Assembly (NCBI GenBank): GCA_002342025.1
Contig: DDPD01000047.1
Span: 1 to 50,543, forward strand
Source: Moraxellaceae bacterium UBA2477
GTDB taxonomy: Bacteria > Pseudomonadota > Gammaproteobacteria > Pseudomonadales > Moraxellaceae
Direction: 5' to 3'
DNA length: 50,543 bases
The translations under genes were made by a program, and so were the position numbers. Below are positions 17,260 to 23,523 of this stretch, in pieces. How positions within the stretch are numbered: position 1 is the first letter of the stretch; every line of letters begins with the position of its first letter. A model generated the notes under the pieces. That model made no database searches and was not told the origin of the DNA. It saw nothing but the letters and a program-made list of their open reading frames with translations.

Positions 17260-18432
17260 ATGAGCACTGCCGCCAAGCCCTCAGGGCGCTATCGCGTCTA
17301 TGTTTCCGATGTGTCGTACTACAGCGGCAAGCTCGAAGCCTACCTGCGCTATGCCGGCATCGACCACGAGCGCATCGAAGTCAACACTGACATCCTGCGC
17401 AATACCGTGCTGCCCGCCACCGGCTTCATGAAAGTACCGGCCATGCAATGCCCGGACGGCCGCTGGCTGAAAGACACCACACCGATGATGCGCTGGCTCG
17501 ACGATCAACACGGCCGGCCATCGATCTACCCGACTGACCCCGCCAGCCACTTCATCGCCCTGCTCATCGAAGACTACGCGGACGAATGGCTGTGGCGACC
17601 GGCCATGTACTACCGCTGGAATTTCGCCGACTCGCACCGCCTGCTGCGCCACCGCCTCGGCCGAGAATTGTCAGATGGCACACGCTATCCCGCCGCCGGC
17701 CTGGGCTGGTTTATGCGCTGGCGACAGTACCTGACCTTCGTCCGCGACGACGGCATCCGCCCGCATAACGAAGCCCAGGTGCAAGCGCTGTACCGACGCA
17801 CGCTGGCGCAACTCAGCCAACGCCTGCAAGACCGACCCTTCCTGCTCGGCGAACGCCCGAGCATCGTCGACTTCGCCTTCTTCGCCTCCATGTTCCGCCA
17901 CTTCGCGCTGGACCCGCACTCGGCCAAGCAGATGATCGACACCGCCCCGGCTGTCTACGCCTGGGTCGGGCGGGTGTGGAATGCGAATGGTGCCAATACG
18001 CCGTCGCACGCTGAACTGGAGGACTTTGCCAGCTCGGATTGGAATGCGATTTTTGGCGAGATCAGTCGGGACTATCTGACTTATTTGGATGTGAATGCGA
18101 CGGCGTATGCGCGTGGCGAGAAGCACTTTGATCTGACGCTGGAGGATACGGTGTATCCGCAGATGGCGGTAGTGCGGTATCGCGTGGCGTGTCGGGAACA
18201 GATCTTGTTGGCTTATCGGGCGCTGGCTGCGGAAGCGCGCGAACAGGTAGATGTGCGCCTGCAGTCATCGGGCATTGCCAGCTGGTTGCGGCAAGCACCG
18301 CTCATCGTTTCAGGTTTGGCCGATGAGTTTGTCATGCCCTTGCAGCGACGATATCCGGCGGCTAAGGGTTTGGCGGGGTTGAAGTTGTTAAGGGGGACGC
18401 CGTGGGATATGCCGGCTCCGCCGGTGCGCTAA
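17260..18432 (+). CDS. glutathione S-transferase family protein (second of tandem pair)
   Basis: 390 residues, same layout as the preceding gene: an N-terminal thioredoxin-like domain (RVYVSDVSYYSGKLEAYLRYAGI, then GFMKVPAMQCPDGRWLKDTTPMM) and a helical domain with YADEWLWRPAMYYRWNFADS and PFLLGERPSIVDFAFFASMF. The long C-terminal extension (about residues 230-390, including YLDVNATAYARGEKHFDLTLED) is not GST and may define the subfamily. The 3-base gap after the first GST and their similarity suggest a tandem duplication that has diverged strongly. Base use drifts towards less C-rich codons in the last third. It is the last gene of the cluster; a 109-bp hairpin repeat begins 33 bases after its stop. 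Confidence 0.85.
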   Translation: MSTAAKPSGRYRVYVSDVSYYSGKLEAYLRYAGIDHERIEVNTDILRNTVLPATGFMKVPAMQCPDGRWLKDTTPMMRWLDDQHGRPSIYPTDPASHFIALLIEDYADEWLWRPAMYYRWNFADSHRLLRHRLGRELSDGTRYPAAGLGWFMRWRQYLTFVRDDGIRPHNEAQVQALYRRTLAQLSQRLQDRPFLLGERPSIVDFAFFASMFRHFALDPHSAKQMIDTAPAVYAWVGRVWNANGANTPSHAELEDFASSDWNAIFGEISRDYLTYLDVNATAYARGEKHFDLTLEDTVYPQMAVVRYRVACREQILLAYRALAAEAREQVDVRLQSSGIASWLRQAPLIVSGLADEFVMPLQRRYPAAKGLAGLKLLRGTPWDMPAPPVR

Positions 18433-18464
18433 TCTTCCCTAGCAGCTCAATGAACTGGCTCAGC

Positions 18465-18573
18465 CACCCGAGAACCCCCGACACTGGAAAACACGCCGCA
18501 AGTACATCCCTGTAGGCTCTCATGCGCCATCCATGGCGCATGACGGTTTTCCAGTGTCGGGGGAGCTCGGGTG
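18465..18573. repeat. 109-bp hairpin repeat, copy A
   Basis: The 28-base arms (18465-18492 and 18546-18573) are complementary at 26 of 28 positions. Inside is a second perfect stem, CATGCGCCAT/ATGGCGCATG, with a 2-base loop (18521-18542). The inner 77 bases (ACACTGGAAAAC to GTTTTCCAGTGT) recur in copy B at 30546-30654, in the same orientation relative to the gene upstream, with 4 differences over the 53-base core. The outer 16 bases of each arm differ from copy B but still pair with each other. It lies just after the GST stop codon. A small non-autonomous mobile element, or a terminator built around one, fits. Confidence 0.85.
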
Positions 18574-18781
18574 AACAGCGCTCAGGGTCGGGGCTGCGGT
18601 GGTGGTTCAGGGGCCGGCGGGGTTGGGCAGTAGGTTTACTTGCGCCTTGCCAGCATGGCACTCTCCGAGGGAATGGAATTGCGGTATTTGTCGGCAGGGA
18701 GTGCTGTGTTCAAATTGCCAATGTGTTGAAAGCCTTGAGCTTCCTACCAGCGCTCACGCCTTATGCAGCAAATCAGAATAA
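18574..18781. other. non-coding stretch between hairpin repeat and integron array
   Basis: No convincing gene: the open frames here have no start signals and no recognisable product. An imperfect inverted repeat pairs TGGCACTCTCC (from about 18656) with GGGAGTGCTG (about 18699). One GTTGGGC occurs at 18622-18628, without flanking attC structure. Confidence 0.5.
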
Positions 18782-18817
18782 TTACACCGCAGTACTGCGG
18801 TATAAACTTAGTTGGGC
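18782..18817 (+). other. attC-like recombination core with hairpin at left edge of cassette array
   Basis: GTTGGGC at 18811-18817 fits the integron core GTTRRRY. Just before it is a stem, ACCGCAGTACTGCGGT (18786-18801), a perfect palindrome extended to 18782-18805 with one mismatch pair. The partner RYYYAAC core on the left is not clear; ACGCC near 18750 could pair weakly. It may be a degenerate attC, or an attI-like end. The cassette gene begins 9 bases later. Confidence 0.5.
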
Positions 18818-18826
18818 GTTCAAAAA

Positions 18827-19636
18827 ATGTTGAAGACTCCATTGCAGCGATTGTCACTCCTATGTCTGATCTGCGGTTTGGCCGCGTTTGCTTTCGGTCT
18901 GTATCAATGGCATCACGACTATCGCCATCATTGGATTCTGCACACCCGCTACATTCCCGACTATCCGCTCGATTTTCTAGGATTTAATCCTGCCGAGCAT
19001 GAAGCAATTGTCCAAAAACACCGCGCGTGCGAGTGGACATCGAACGTCGCATCTATTCCAGTATCGGACGAAGATAGAAAACTTCTGGAACTCGGCAATT
19101 CCGCTGGACCGGTCGTGCAAAACGATTTACTCCTCACCTTGGACGGCAGCTGTGCCAAAGAACAAATTACAGCTATTGAGCCTAAAGCTATCCCATACTC
19201 GATCTTGCCGATCAGCAACGCTACAAATCCGTATTGGAACGCGAAGCTGGCTACGGGTTTCTGGAGATATGAAAAGATAGTGGCAGACGAGGCGATGCGA
19301 TCTCGATCCTGGTGGAGTCCAGCGGAGCCGCAGAAATCAGGGCAGGAACACTACAAGGAACTACTTAAGAGCGAACTCCGAAGCACTGGGTATGGACTCA
19401 CCACCGCCAACACAATCGCAGAGAAGTGCATCAAGGCAGAGAGAAGGTGGTGTATCGAAAAACATAATCTAACCCGACTGCGCATCTGGCCAGTTGTAAA
19501 ATCAGATCCGTTCATGTTCTCGGGTATTGTATTGGGCCTCATAGGATTGGCTGGTAGCGTCTTTTACTCACCTATGTTTTGGTTAGGGCAAATGACGATT
19601 GGAAGACTCTTAGAATGGATTAGGCATGGCAGGTAA
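18827..19636 (+). CDS. cassette gene 1: two-helix membrane protein, unknown function
   Basis: 269 residues from the ATG at 18827; a TTG start at 18812 would sit inside the recombination core, so I prefer the ATG. One membrane helix at the N-terminus (LSLLCLICGLAAFAFGLYQW, about residues 9-28) and one near the C-terminus (FSGIVLGLIGLAGSVFY, about 231-247) frame a loop of about 200 residues containing cysteines in RACEW, GSCAKEQ, EKCIKAE and RWCIEK. The loop is most likely periplasmic by the positive residues near the ends. I recognise no family. It directly follows a cassette core and is followed 3 bases later by attC (19640-19697), so it is a typical cassette-borne orphan gene. Confidence 0.75.
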   Translation: MLKTPLQRLSLLCLICGLAAFAFGLYQWHHDYRHHWILHTRYIPDYPLDFLGFNPAEHEAIVQKHRACEWTSNVASIPVSDEDRKLLELGNSAGPVVQNDLLLTLDGSCAKEQITAIEPKAIPYSILPISNATNPYWNAKLATGFWRYEKIVADEAMRSRSWWSPAEPQKSGQEHYKELLKSELRSTGYGLTTANTIAEKCIKAERRWCIEKHNLTRLRIWPVVKSDPFMFSGIVLGLIGLAGSVFYSPMFWLGQMTIGRLLEWIRHGR

Positions 19637-19639
19637 AAC

Positions 19640-19697
19640 GCCCAACAAGCGCTTCGAGACGGACTCGCTACGTCGGCGCTCAAGCTTGTCGTTAGGG
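19640..19697 (+). other. integron attC site 1
   Basis: The left core GCCCAAC (19640-19646, RYYYAAC) and the right core GTTAGGG (19691-19697, one base off GTTRRRY) enclose an imperfect stem: ACAAGC...TTCGAG on the left against CTCAAGCTTGT on the right, with unpaired bases on one side as in folded attC strands. Length 58, within the known attC range. It starts 3 bases after the stop of the first cassette gene. Confidence 0.8.
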
Positions 19698-19715
19698 CGC
19701 ACTCGGAGTCTGTCG

Positions 19716-20906
19716 ATGCTTGTGACAAGAGTGATCGGAACTTGTCCAAAATGCAGTCAGCCCGATGCATTTGGAAATGTCATGGTGCGGCCAGATCATG
19801 TACTGAGAGGCTGCAAACGCTGCGACCATTCTGAGCGGATCTACTTGCCGCCGCTATCTAAAAAAATTATCTACCTTGATCAGTTCTTTTTCAGCGCTGC
19901 ATTTCGCGAGCGGGATGTCAGATTTCTTGAGGCTGCCGATCTAATCAAGCACGCAACTGCGAATCAGGTTTTGTTGGCGCCGTTCTCTTCCATACATGAA
20001 GACGAGACTCATCAATGGCGTGGCTTTGATGGCCGCAATAAAGAAGACCTGATGCAATTCATCAAAGCCACCTCGCGTGGCCACGAGTTTGAACCGAATT
20101 ATCGTGTAGAGCACGATCAGATTCTTGAGGCATTTGAATCATTCTTAGCAAACAAACCTAGCGATTTCCTAATCGATAGGCGCATGGCACTTCGTTCGGA
20201 CGTGGACCACTGGGAAGACTACTTCCGCATTGACGTTGGTGGCTACAGAGGGAATATCGAGCTGATTCGCGACCTGAAGAATGAAGGCATAGAAGGTCTA
20301 ATAGATATGGTATTTCCTGCCTGGCGTCTGTCCACCTCAACCTTCAATGAGCACATCGAGATCGAACGCCGTGACTCGGCAAAGTTCTACCTCCAGTTTT
20401 ACTTCGACTACTTGAAAAGAATTGCTGTAGGTGACTACAACGCAATGTTTGATTCACCTATCGCATCAATGATCGTGCGAGACATGCTTCAAGTACTTCC
20501 AGAGGACATGGATCTCCTCGAGAAGCTGAGGCGCGTCAATCAATTCTTTGCTTCTGACCATTTTGCAAGTGCTCCAAACGAATGGATCTCCCCAAGAATA
20601 TTCTCCGTCCTTCGGGAACAAGTCAGAAATGGTGCCTACAAAAACCCAGAGGACGCAAAGAAAAGGCTCTTCGGATTTCTAAACGACGTCAAACACATCT
20701 CTGTCTACTCGCCTTTTGTTGACGCAATGGTAGTAGACCAGCCCATGGCGGCAATCGTCGGTGACGGTCGCGTCAATATTGCGAACCGCTATGGCACAAA
20801 AATCTTCTCTCTGAATAACTGGCCCGATCTACTCGCTTGGCTACGATCTTTGACTGATTCAATATCCACCGAACACAGGCGAGGACTTGAGGTTGCATAT
20901 CCATAG
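19716..20906 (+). CDS. cassette gene 2: zinc-ribbon protein with possible PIN-like nuclease domain
   Basis: 396 residues from the ATG at 19716; the frame is open upstream but there it would translate the attC site, so a later start is needed. A zinc ribbon is formed by Cys10, Cys13, Cys33 and Cys36 (CPKC and CKRC). Right after it comes KKIIYLDQFFFSAAF with Asp55, then LLAPFSSIHEDETHQW and near the C-terminus FVDAMVVDQPMAA and VGDGRVN. This series of acidic residues after hydrophobic strands is like the PIN nuclease fold (Asp...Glu...Asp...Asp), with a large helical insertion between. That assignment is inference. A nuclease acting on RNA, or a toxin or defence role, would suit a cassette gene. 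attC site 2 begins 8 bases after its stop. Confidence 0.78.
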   Translation: MLVTRVIGTCPKCSQPDAFGNVMVRPDHVLRGCKRCDHSERIYLPPLSKKIIYLDQFFFSAAFRERDVRFLEAADLIKHATANQVLLAPFSSIHEDETHQWRGFDGRNKEDLMQFIKATSRGHEFEPNYRVEHDQILEAFESFLANKPSDFLIDRRMALRSDVDHWEDYFRIDVGGYRGNIELIRDLKNEGIEGLIDMVFPAWRLSTSTFNEHIEIERRDSAKFYLQFYFDYLKRIAVGDYNAMFDSPIASMIVRDMLQVLPEDMDLLEKLRRVNQFFASDHFASAPNEWISPRIFSVLREQVRNGAYKNPEDAKKRLFGFLNDVKHISVYSPFVDAMVVDQPMAAIVGDGRVNIANRYGTKIFSLNNWPDLLAWLRSLTDSISTEHRRGLEVAYP

Positions 20907-20914
20907 AATGTGCG

Positions 20915-20985
20915 CCCTAACAATTCGTTCAAGCCGAGATCGCTTCGCGGCCGCAAAGCGCTCCGGCTTAACTCAAACGTTAGGT
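20915..20985 (+). other. integron attC site 2
   Basis: The left core CCCTAAC (20915-20921) and the right core GTTAGGT (20979-20985, a full GTTRRRY match) are joined by the classic inner boxes TTCAAGCCG and CGGCTTAACTCAA, which pair with extra unpaired bases, around a GC-rich tip (CGCTTCGCGGCCGCAAAGCG). Length 71. This is the most typical attC of the window and closely resembles chromosomal integron sites of gammaproteobacteria. Confidence 0.88.
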
Positions 20986-21003
20986 GTACAGGAGAAGTCC
21001 GCA

Positions 21004-21237
21004 ATGAACTGGGAGCACTCTCTTGCCGCACTAGCGGCCTTAGCAGCCAGCCCAGCTGCGCTGTATGCCCGTTGGAGTGTCAAAGAGGCCAAGCAGTCTA
21101 ATGATATCGTCGGCCTAGCTCTTCCTCTCCAGTCACAACACCAAAGCATCATGCATATCGCTCCGGCTTCGTTGTTGCACTGTACGGCGCGTGGCTCACT
21201 GGAAGTCTCCAACTCAACTTATACGGTAGGCGGATAA
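21004..21237 (+). CDS. cassette gene 3: short protein, probably 3'-truncated
   Basis: 77 residues, with a strong ribosome-binding site (GGAGAAG, 20991-20997) 6 bases before the ATG. The first 38 residues contain a membrane helix (SLAALAALAASPAALYARW) followed by SVKEAKQSNDIVGLA, a pattern familiar from short cassette-borne and phage membrane proteins of the 'helix then AK/AKRQN' type. After that the sequence (LPLQSQHQSIMHIAPASLLH) has no such character, and no attC follows before the next gene at 21243. I read it as a cassette gene cut by the right boundary of the array. Function unknown. Confidence 0.5.
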   Translation: MNWEHSLAALAALAASPAALYARWSVKEAKQSNDIVGLALPLQSQHQSIMHIAPASLLHCTARGSLEVSNSTYTVGG

Positions 21238-21242
21238 CAACT

Positions 21243-22472
21243 ATGAAGGTTCGGCATTGGAAAATCGGCGGCGCAATACTGTCGCTCGTGTTGCTGGCTT
21301 TGTTGTTGCTGATCCGACCTTGGGCGGAATACAACCCGCTTAAGCTCAACGCGCTGTTTGCGCCCGATAAGCGCATCCAGAACTTTCGCAGCATGGAGCA
21401 GGTGCTGCCCTATCGCGTGGTCCGCGCCGCCACGCCCTTTGAGTTCTCGCGTGCCGAGCGGCCGCTGGATATCCGCTATACATTCAACGGCGAGACACGC
21501 CGGCTCGATGAGTTTCTGGAGCGGGCGACGGCAACCGGATTACTGGTGATAAAAGACGATCAAATCATCATGGAGCGCTATTTCCATGGCGCGGATGCGA
21601 CTACCCGGCACACCTCTTGGTCGGTGGCGAAGTCTTTTGTCGCAACGCTCGTGAGCATCGCACTCAAGGAAGGTCGCATTCGCTCACTGGACGACCCGAT
21701 CACGGACTATGTGCCTGATCTAAAGGGTAGCGCCTATGAAGGCGTGCCAATCCGTCACGTTTTGCAAATGTCGTCCGGCGTAGATTTCGACGAAAATTAT
21801 GTCAGTCGTCACTCCGATATCAGTCGGCTGTTTATCAAGGTGTATGTGCTCGGTCAGCGCATTGATCGAGTCATGCACGACTACGGGCGTGAACGCCCGT
21901 CCGGCGAGATGCTCCACTACATCAGTGTAGATACTCAGGCCTTGGGAATGATGTTGCAGCGGCTATACGGAAAGTCCTTGTCTGCCGTGCTAGAGGAAAA
22001 GCTTTGGCAACCGCTCGGCATGGAGGGCGATGCCTACTGGAATATTGATCAGCCAAGCGAAGACGGCATGGAAATGGCGTTTTGCTGCCTCAACGCTCGC
22101 CTGCGCGACTTCGCCAAGCTCGGGCGCTTGTACTTGCATCAGGGCAATTGGAACGGCATCCAGCTGCTACCCGAGGGCTGGGTGGCGGAGGCCACCACGC
22201 CGGCAGGGCCTCATTTGGAGCCCGGCGTTTCGCCTTACGATTACGGTGCGCGCGGCTATCAGTACCAATGGTGGGTGTGGGAAGGCTATCAGCGCGAGTA
22301 TTTCGCTGCCGGCGTATGGGGGCAGTATGTATACGTCTCTGAACCGGACAACCTGATCATCGCGCGCACCAGCGTGGATCCGGACTTCCGTGCCAATCTC
22401 CCCGAGTCTATTGCCGCCTTCCGAGCCATCCGCGACGCGCTGCGTGCTACTCCCGCAACCCATCCAAAATAG
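21243..22472 (+). CDS. class C beta-lactamase-fold serine hydrolase (esterase / NylB-like)
   Basis: 409 residues, with an N-terminal signal anchor (about 8-26). The active-site motif SVAK (Ser127 to Lys130, in TSWSVAKSFV) and the second motif YIS (Tyr226, in LHYISVDTQALG) are those of the penicillin-binding/class C fold. The family-typical LRDFAKLGRLYLHQGNWNG and the late Gly-rich segment follow. The closest pattern I recognise is the 6-aminohexanoate-dimer hydrolase (NylB) and esterase branch rather than true AmpC lactamases, so ester or amide hydrolysis is expected, at the cell envelope. It begins 5 bases after the truncated cassette gene; its base composition is like the host, so it probably lies just outside the array. 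Confidence 0.87.
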   Translation: MKVRHWKIGGAILSLVLLALLLLIRPWAEYNPLKLNALFAPDKRIQNFRSMEQVLPYRVVRAATPFEFSRAERPLDIRYTFNGETRRLDEFLERATATGLLVIKDDQIIMERYFHGADATTRHTSWSVAKSFVATLVSIALKEGRIRSLDDPITDYVPDLKGSAYEGVPIRHVLQMSSGVDFDENYVSRHSDISRLFIKVYVLGQRIDRVMHDYGRERPSGEMLHYISVDTQALGMMLQRLYGKSLSAVLEEKLWQPLGMEGDAYWNIDQPSEDGMEMAFCCLNARLRDFAKLGRLYLHQGNWNGIQLLPEGWVAEATTPAGPHLEPGVSPYDYGARGYQYQWWVWEGYQREYFAAGVWGQYVYVSEPDNLIIARTSVDPDFRANLPESIAAFRAIRDALRATPATHPK

Positions 22473-22574
22473 GCTGATCAGCAGACACCATCCTATGCCG
22501 TAAGGCATATTTAATGGCTTTCATCTCCGATCACTATGCTCCAGCACATTGAGCATATCTCTCGGAGAAAGACC

Positions 22575-23165
22575 ATGAAGATCACCTTCCGTAACATTGC
22601 CTTGGCCATTGTACTGACCACCGGTTTTGCAGCAGCAACGCCTGCTCTGGCCAACACCACGCACACCGGCCCAGCCGCTCCCGTGGTTTCATCGAACATC
22701 ACCGAAGCCGATGTCATTGCTGCTCAGCGCGCTTGGGGCAACGCCTTGGTGAGCATCGCCACCGATTTCGAAAAGGGTGGTTTTAAGCTAGCCAAGGCTA
22801 CCGCCGAAAAGGTGATTGATTCTGCTTACGGCTATGCCATGGGCCCTGTGTTGTTTAAGCCCACCTTGACCACCGCACCACAGACCTTCCGTACCACCCG
22901 TGAAGGCGCGCTGGCTTACTTTGTAGGCGGTGACAAAAACTACCCATCCGATACCGGTTTTGCCCTAAAAGGCTGGCGCTCGGCTGAGATTCGTAACGTA
23001 GCTATCCAACTGCATGGCGATGTCGCGATAAGTCAGGGCAATGTGATGCTCACCGACAAGGCCGGTAAAACCACCACGGTCGACAAAACCTGGGGCTACA
23101 AGCGCGATGATCAAGGTCGCCTGCTCATTGTTCTACACCACTCCTCATTGCCGGTTAAACCCTAA
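22575..23165 (+). CDS. secreted SnoaL/NTF2-like small protein
   Basis: 196 residues. A cleavable signal peptide is clear (MKITFRNIALAIVLTTGFAAATPALA). The mature part begins with ITEADVIAAQRAWGNALVSIATDFEKGG and contains FKPTLTTAPQTFRTTREGALAYFVGG, DTGFALKGWRSAEIRN and ending RLLIVLHHSSLPVKP. This matches a family often mislabelled as phosphoribosyl-AMP cyclohydrolase in databases; the sequence looks like a SnoaL/DUF4440-type NTF2 fold. No reaction is known. The start at 22575 is fixed by GGAGAAAG at 22564-22571. A truncated-haemoglobin remnant follows at once, suggesting a former two-gene unit. Confidence 0.8.
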   Translation: MKITFRNIALAIVLTTGFAAATPALANTTHTGPAAPVVSSNITEADVIAAQRAWGNALVSIATDFEKGGFKLAKATAEKVIDSAYGYAMGPVLFKPTLTTAPQTFRTTREGALAYFVGGDKNYPSDTGFALKGWRSAEIRNVAIQLHGDVAISQGNVMLTDKAGKTTTVDKTWGYKRDDQGRLLIVLHHSSLPVKP

Positions 23166-23175
23166 GGAGGAATGA

Positions 23176-23436
23176 CATGAGCGCACGACGAATGCAGCAC
23201 GTCTGGCGTCGCAACTTACCGATCAGGTTTGTGAGGCCACCGGCGGTCCTTGTCGCTACATCGGCTTGGACATGAAGGCGGCGCATGCCGGCATGACTAT
23301 CACCAAAGCGCACTTCAATGCCTTGGTGGAAGTACTAGTGGCATCGATGAACGCTAAAGGTGTGCCCTTTGATAAGCAGACTGACATCTTAGCCCTTTTG
23401 GCGCCGATGCATCGCGATGCATCGCGATGTGATCAC
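23176..23436 (+). pseudogene. remnant of group 1 truncated haemoglobin
   Basis: The frame reading TNAARLASQLTDQVCEATGGPCRYIGLDMKAAHAGM (from 23188) continues to ILALLAPMHRD at about 23418. It matches the C-terminal half of a group 1 truncated haemoglobin, including the likely proximal haem histidine in KAAHAGM. The N-terminal half (about 50 residues, distal pocket) is missing: this frame has a TGA at 23173-23175 and the previous gene ends at 23165. A strong ribosome-binding site (AAGGAGG, 23164-23170) remains, but the ATG at 23177 is out of frame and yields a 32-residue peptide. The C-terminus is also lost, replaced by a 10-base tandem repeat. A deletion of about 150 bases is the simplest cause. 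Confidence 0.78.
23406..23429. repeat. 10-bp palindromic tandem repeat
   Basis: GATGCATCGC occurs twice in a row and then begins a third time (GATG). Each unit contains the palindromes CGATGCATCG and ATCGCGAT. It sits exactly where the globin remnant loses homology, so slippage or a deletion junction here is likely. Confidence 0.75.
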
Positions 23437-23466
23437 TGTACGATAACGTGTGGTAGTTTAAGACTT

Positions 23467-23505
23467 GCGAGCTACCATCATAGGTTAGCTCGCTTTCTAT
23501 TTTTC
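23467..23505 (+). terminator. intrinsic terminator or attenuator upstream of the TerC gene
   Basis: The stem GCGAGCTA (23467-23474) pairs with TAGCTCGC (23486-23493) around an 11-base loop, followed by TTTCTATTTTT. It ends only 19 bases before the TerC-family start at 23524, leaving little room for a separate promoter; TAAGAT at 23506 is the only -10 candidate. It either ends the upstream globin transcript or attenuates transcription of the TerC gene. Confidence 0.7.
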
Positions 23506-23523
23506 TAAGATATAGGCAAGACA

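Larger units (their letters stand above)
18811..21118 (+). mobile_element. integron gene-cassette array without integrase in window
   Basis: Three genes in the same direction are each separated by attC-type sites (cores at 18811, 19691 and 20979), with only short non-coding sequence between gene and site. That is the organisation of integron cassettes. No intI-type tyrosine recombinase is encoded in this window, so this resembles a cluster of attC sites lacking an integrase, or the end of a longer array. Base composition is visibly more AT-rich than the flanking GST and esterase genes. The right boundary is approximate: the third cassette gene loses its family-like sequence at about 21118. 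Confidence 0.78.

Noticed and set aside
18465..18573. Hairpin repeat as an integron attC site
   Set aside because: It lacks RYYYAAC/GTTRRRY cores at its ends, is not between cassettes, and its second copy is beside housekeeping dcd.
18622..18628. GTTGGGC as another integron core
   Set aside because: No partner core or inner stem around it; a 7-base match is expected by chance in GC-rich sequence.
18522..18833. Open frame over the hairpin repeat and array edge
   Set aside because: It crosses the repeat and the attC-like core and has no ribosome-binding site or recognisable product.
21243..22472. The serine hydrolase as a resistance beta-lactamase from the integron
   Set aside because: No attC follows it, its composition is host-like, and its motifs (SVAK, YIS) fit the esterase/NylB branch better than AmpC.
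23166..23523. Manganese (yybP-ykoY) riboswitch before the TerC/Alx gene
   Set aside because: The conserved loop motifs of that riboswitch are absent, and most of the space is the globin remnant.
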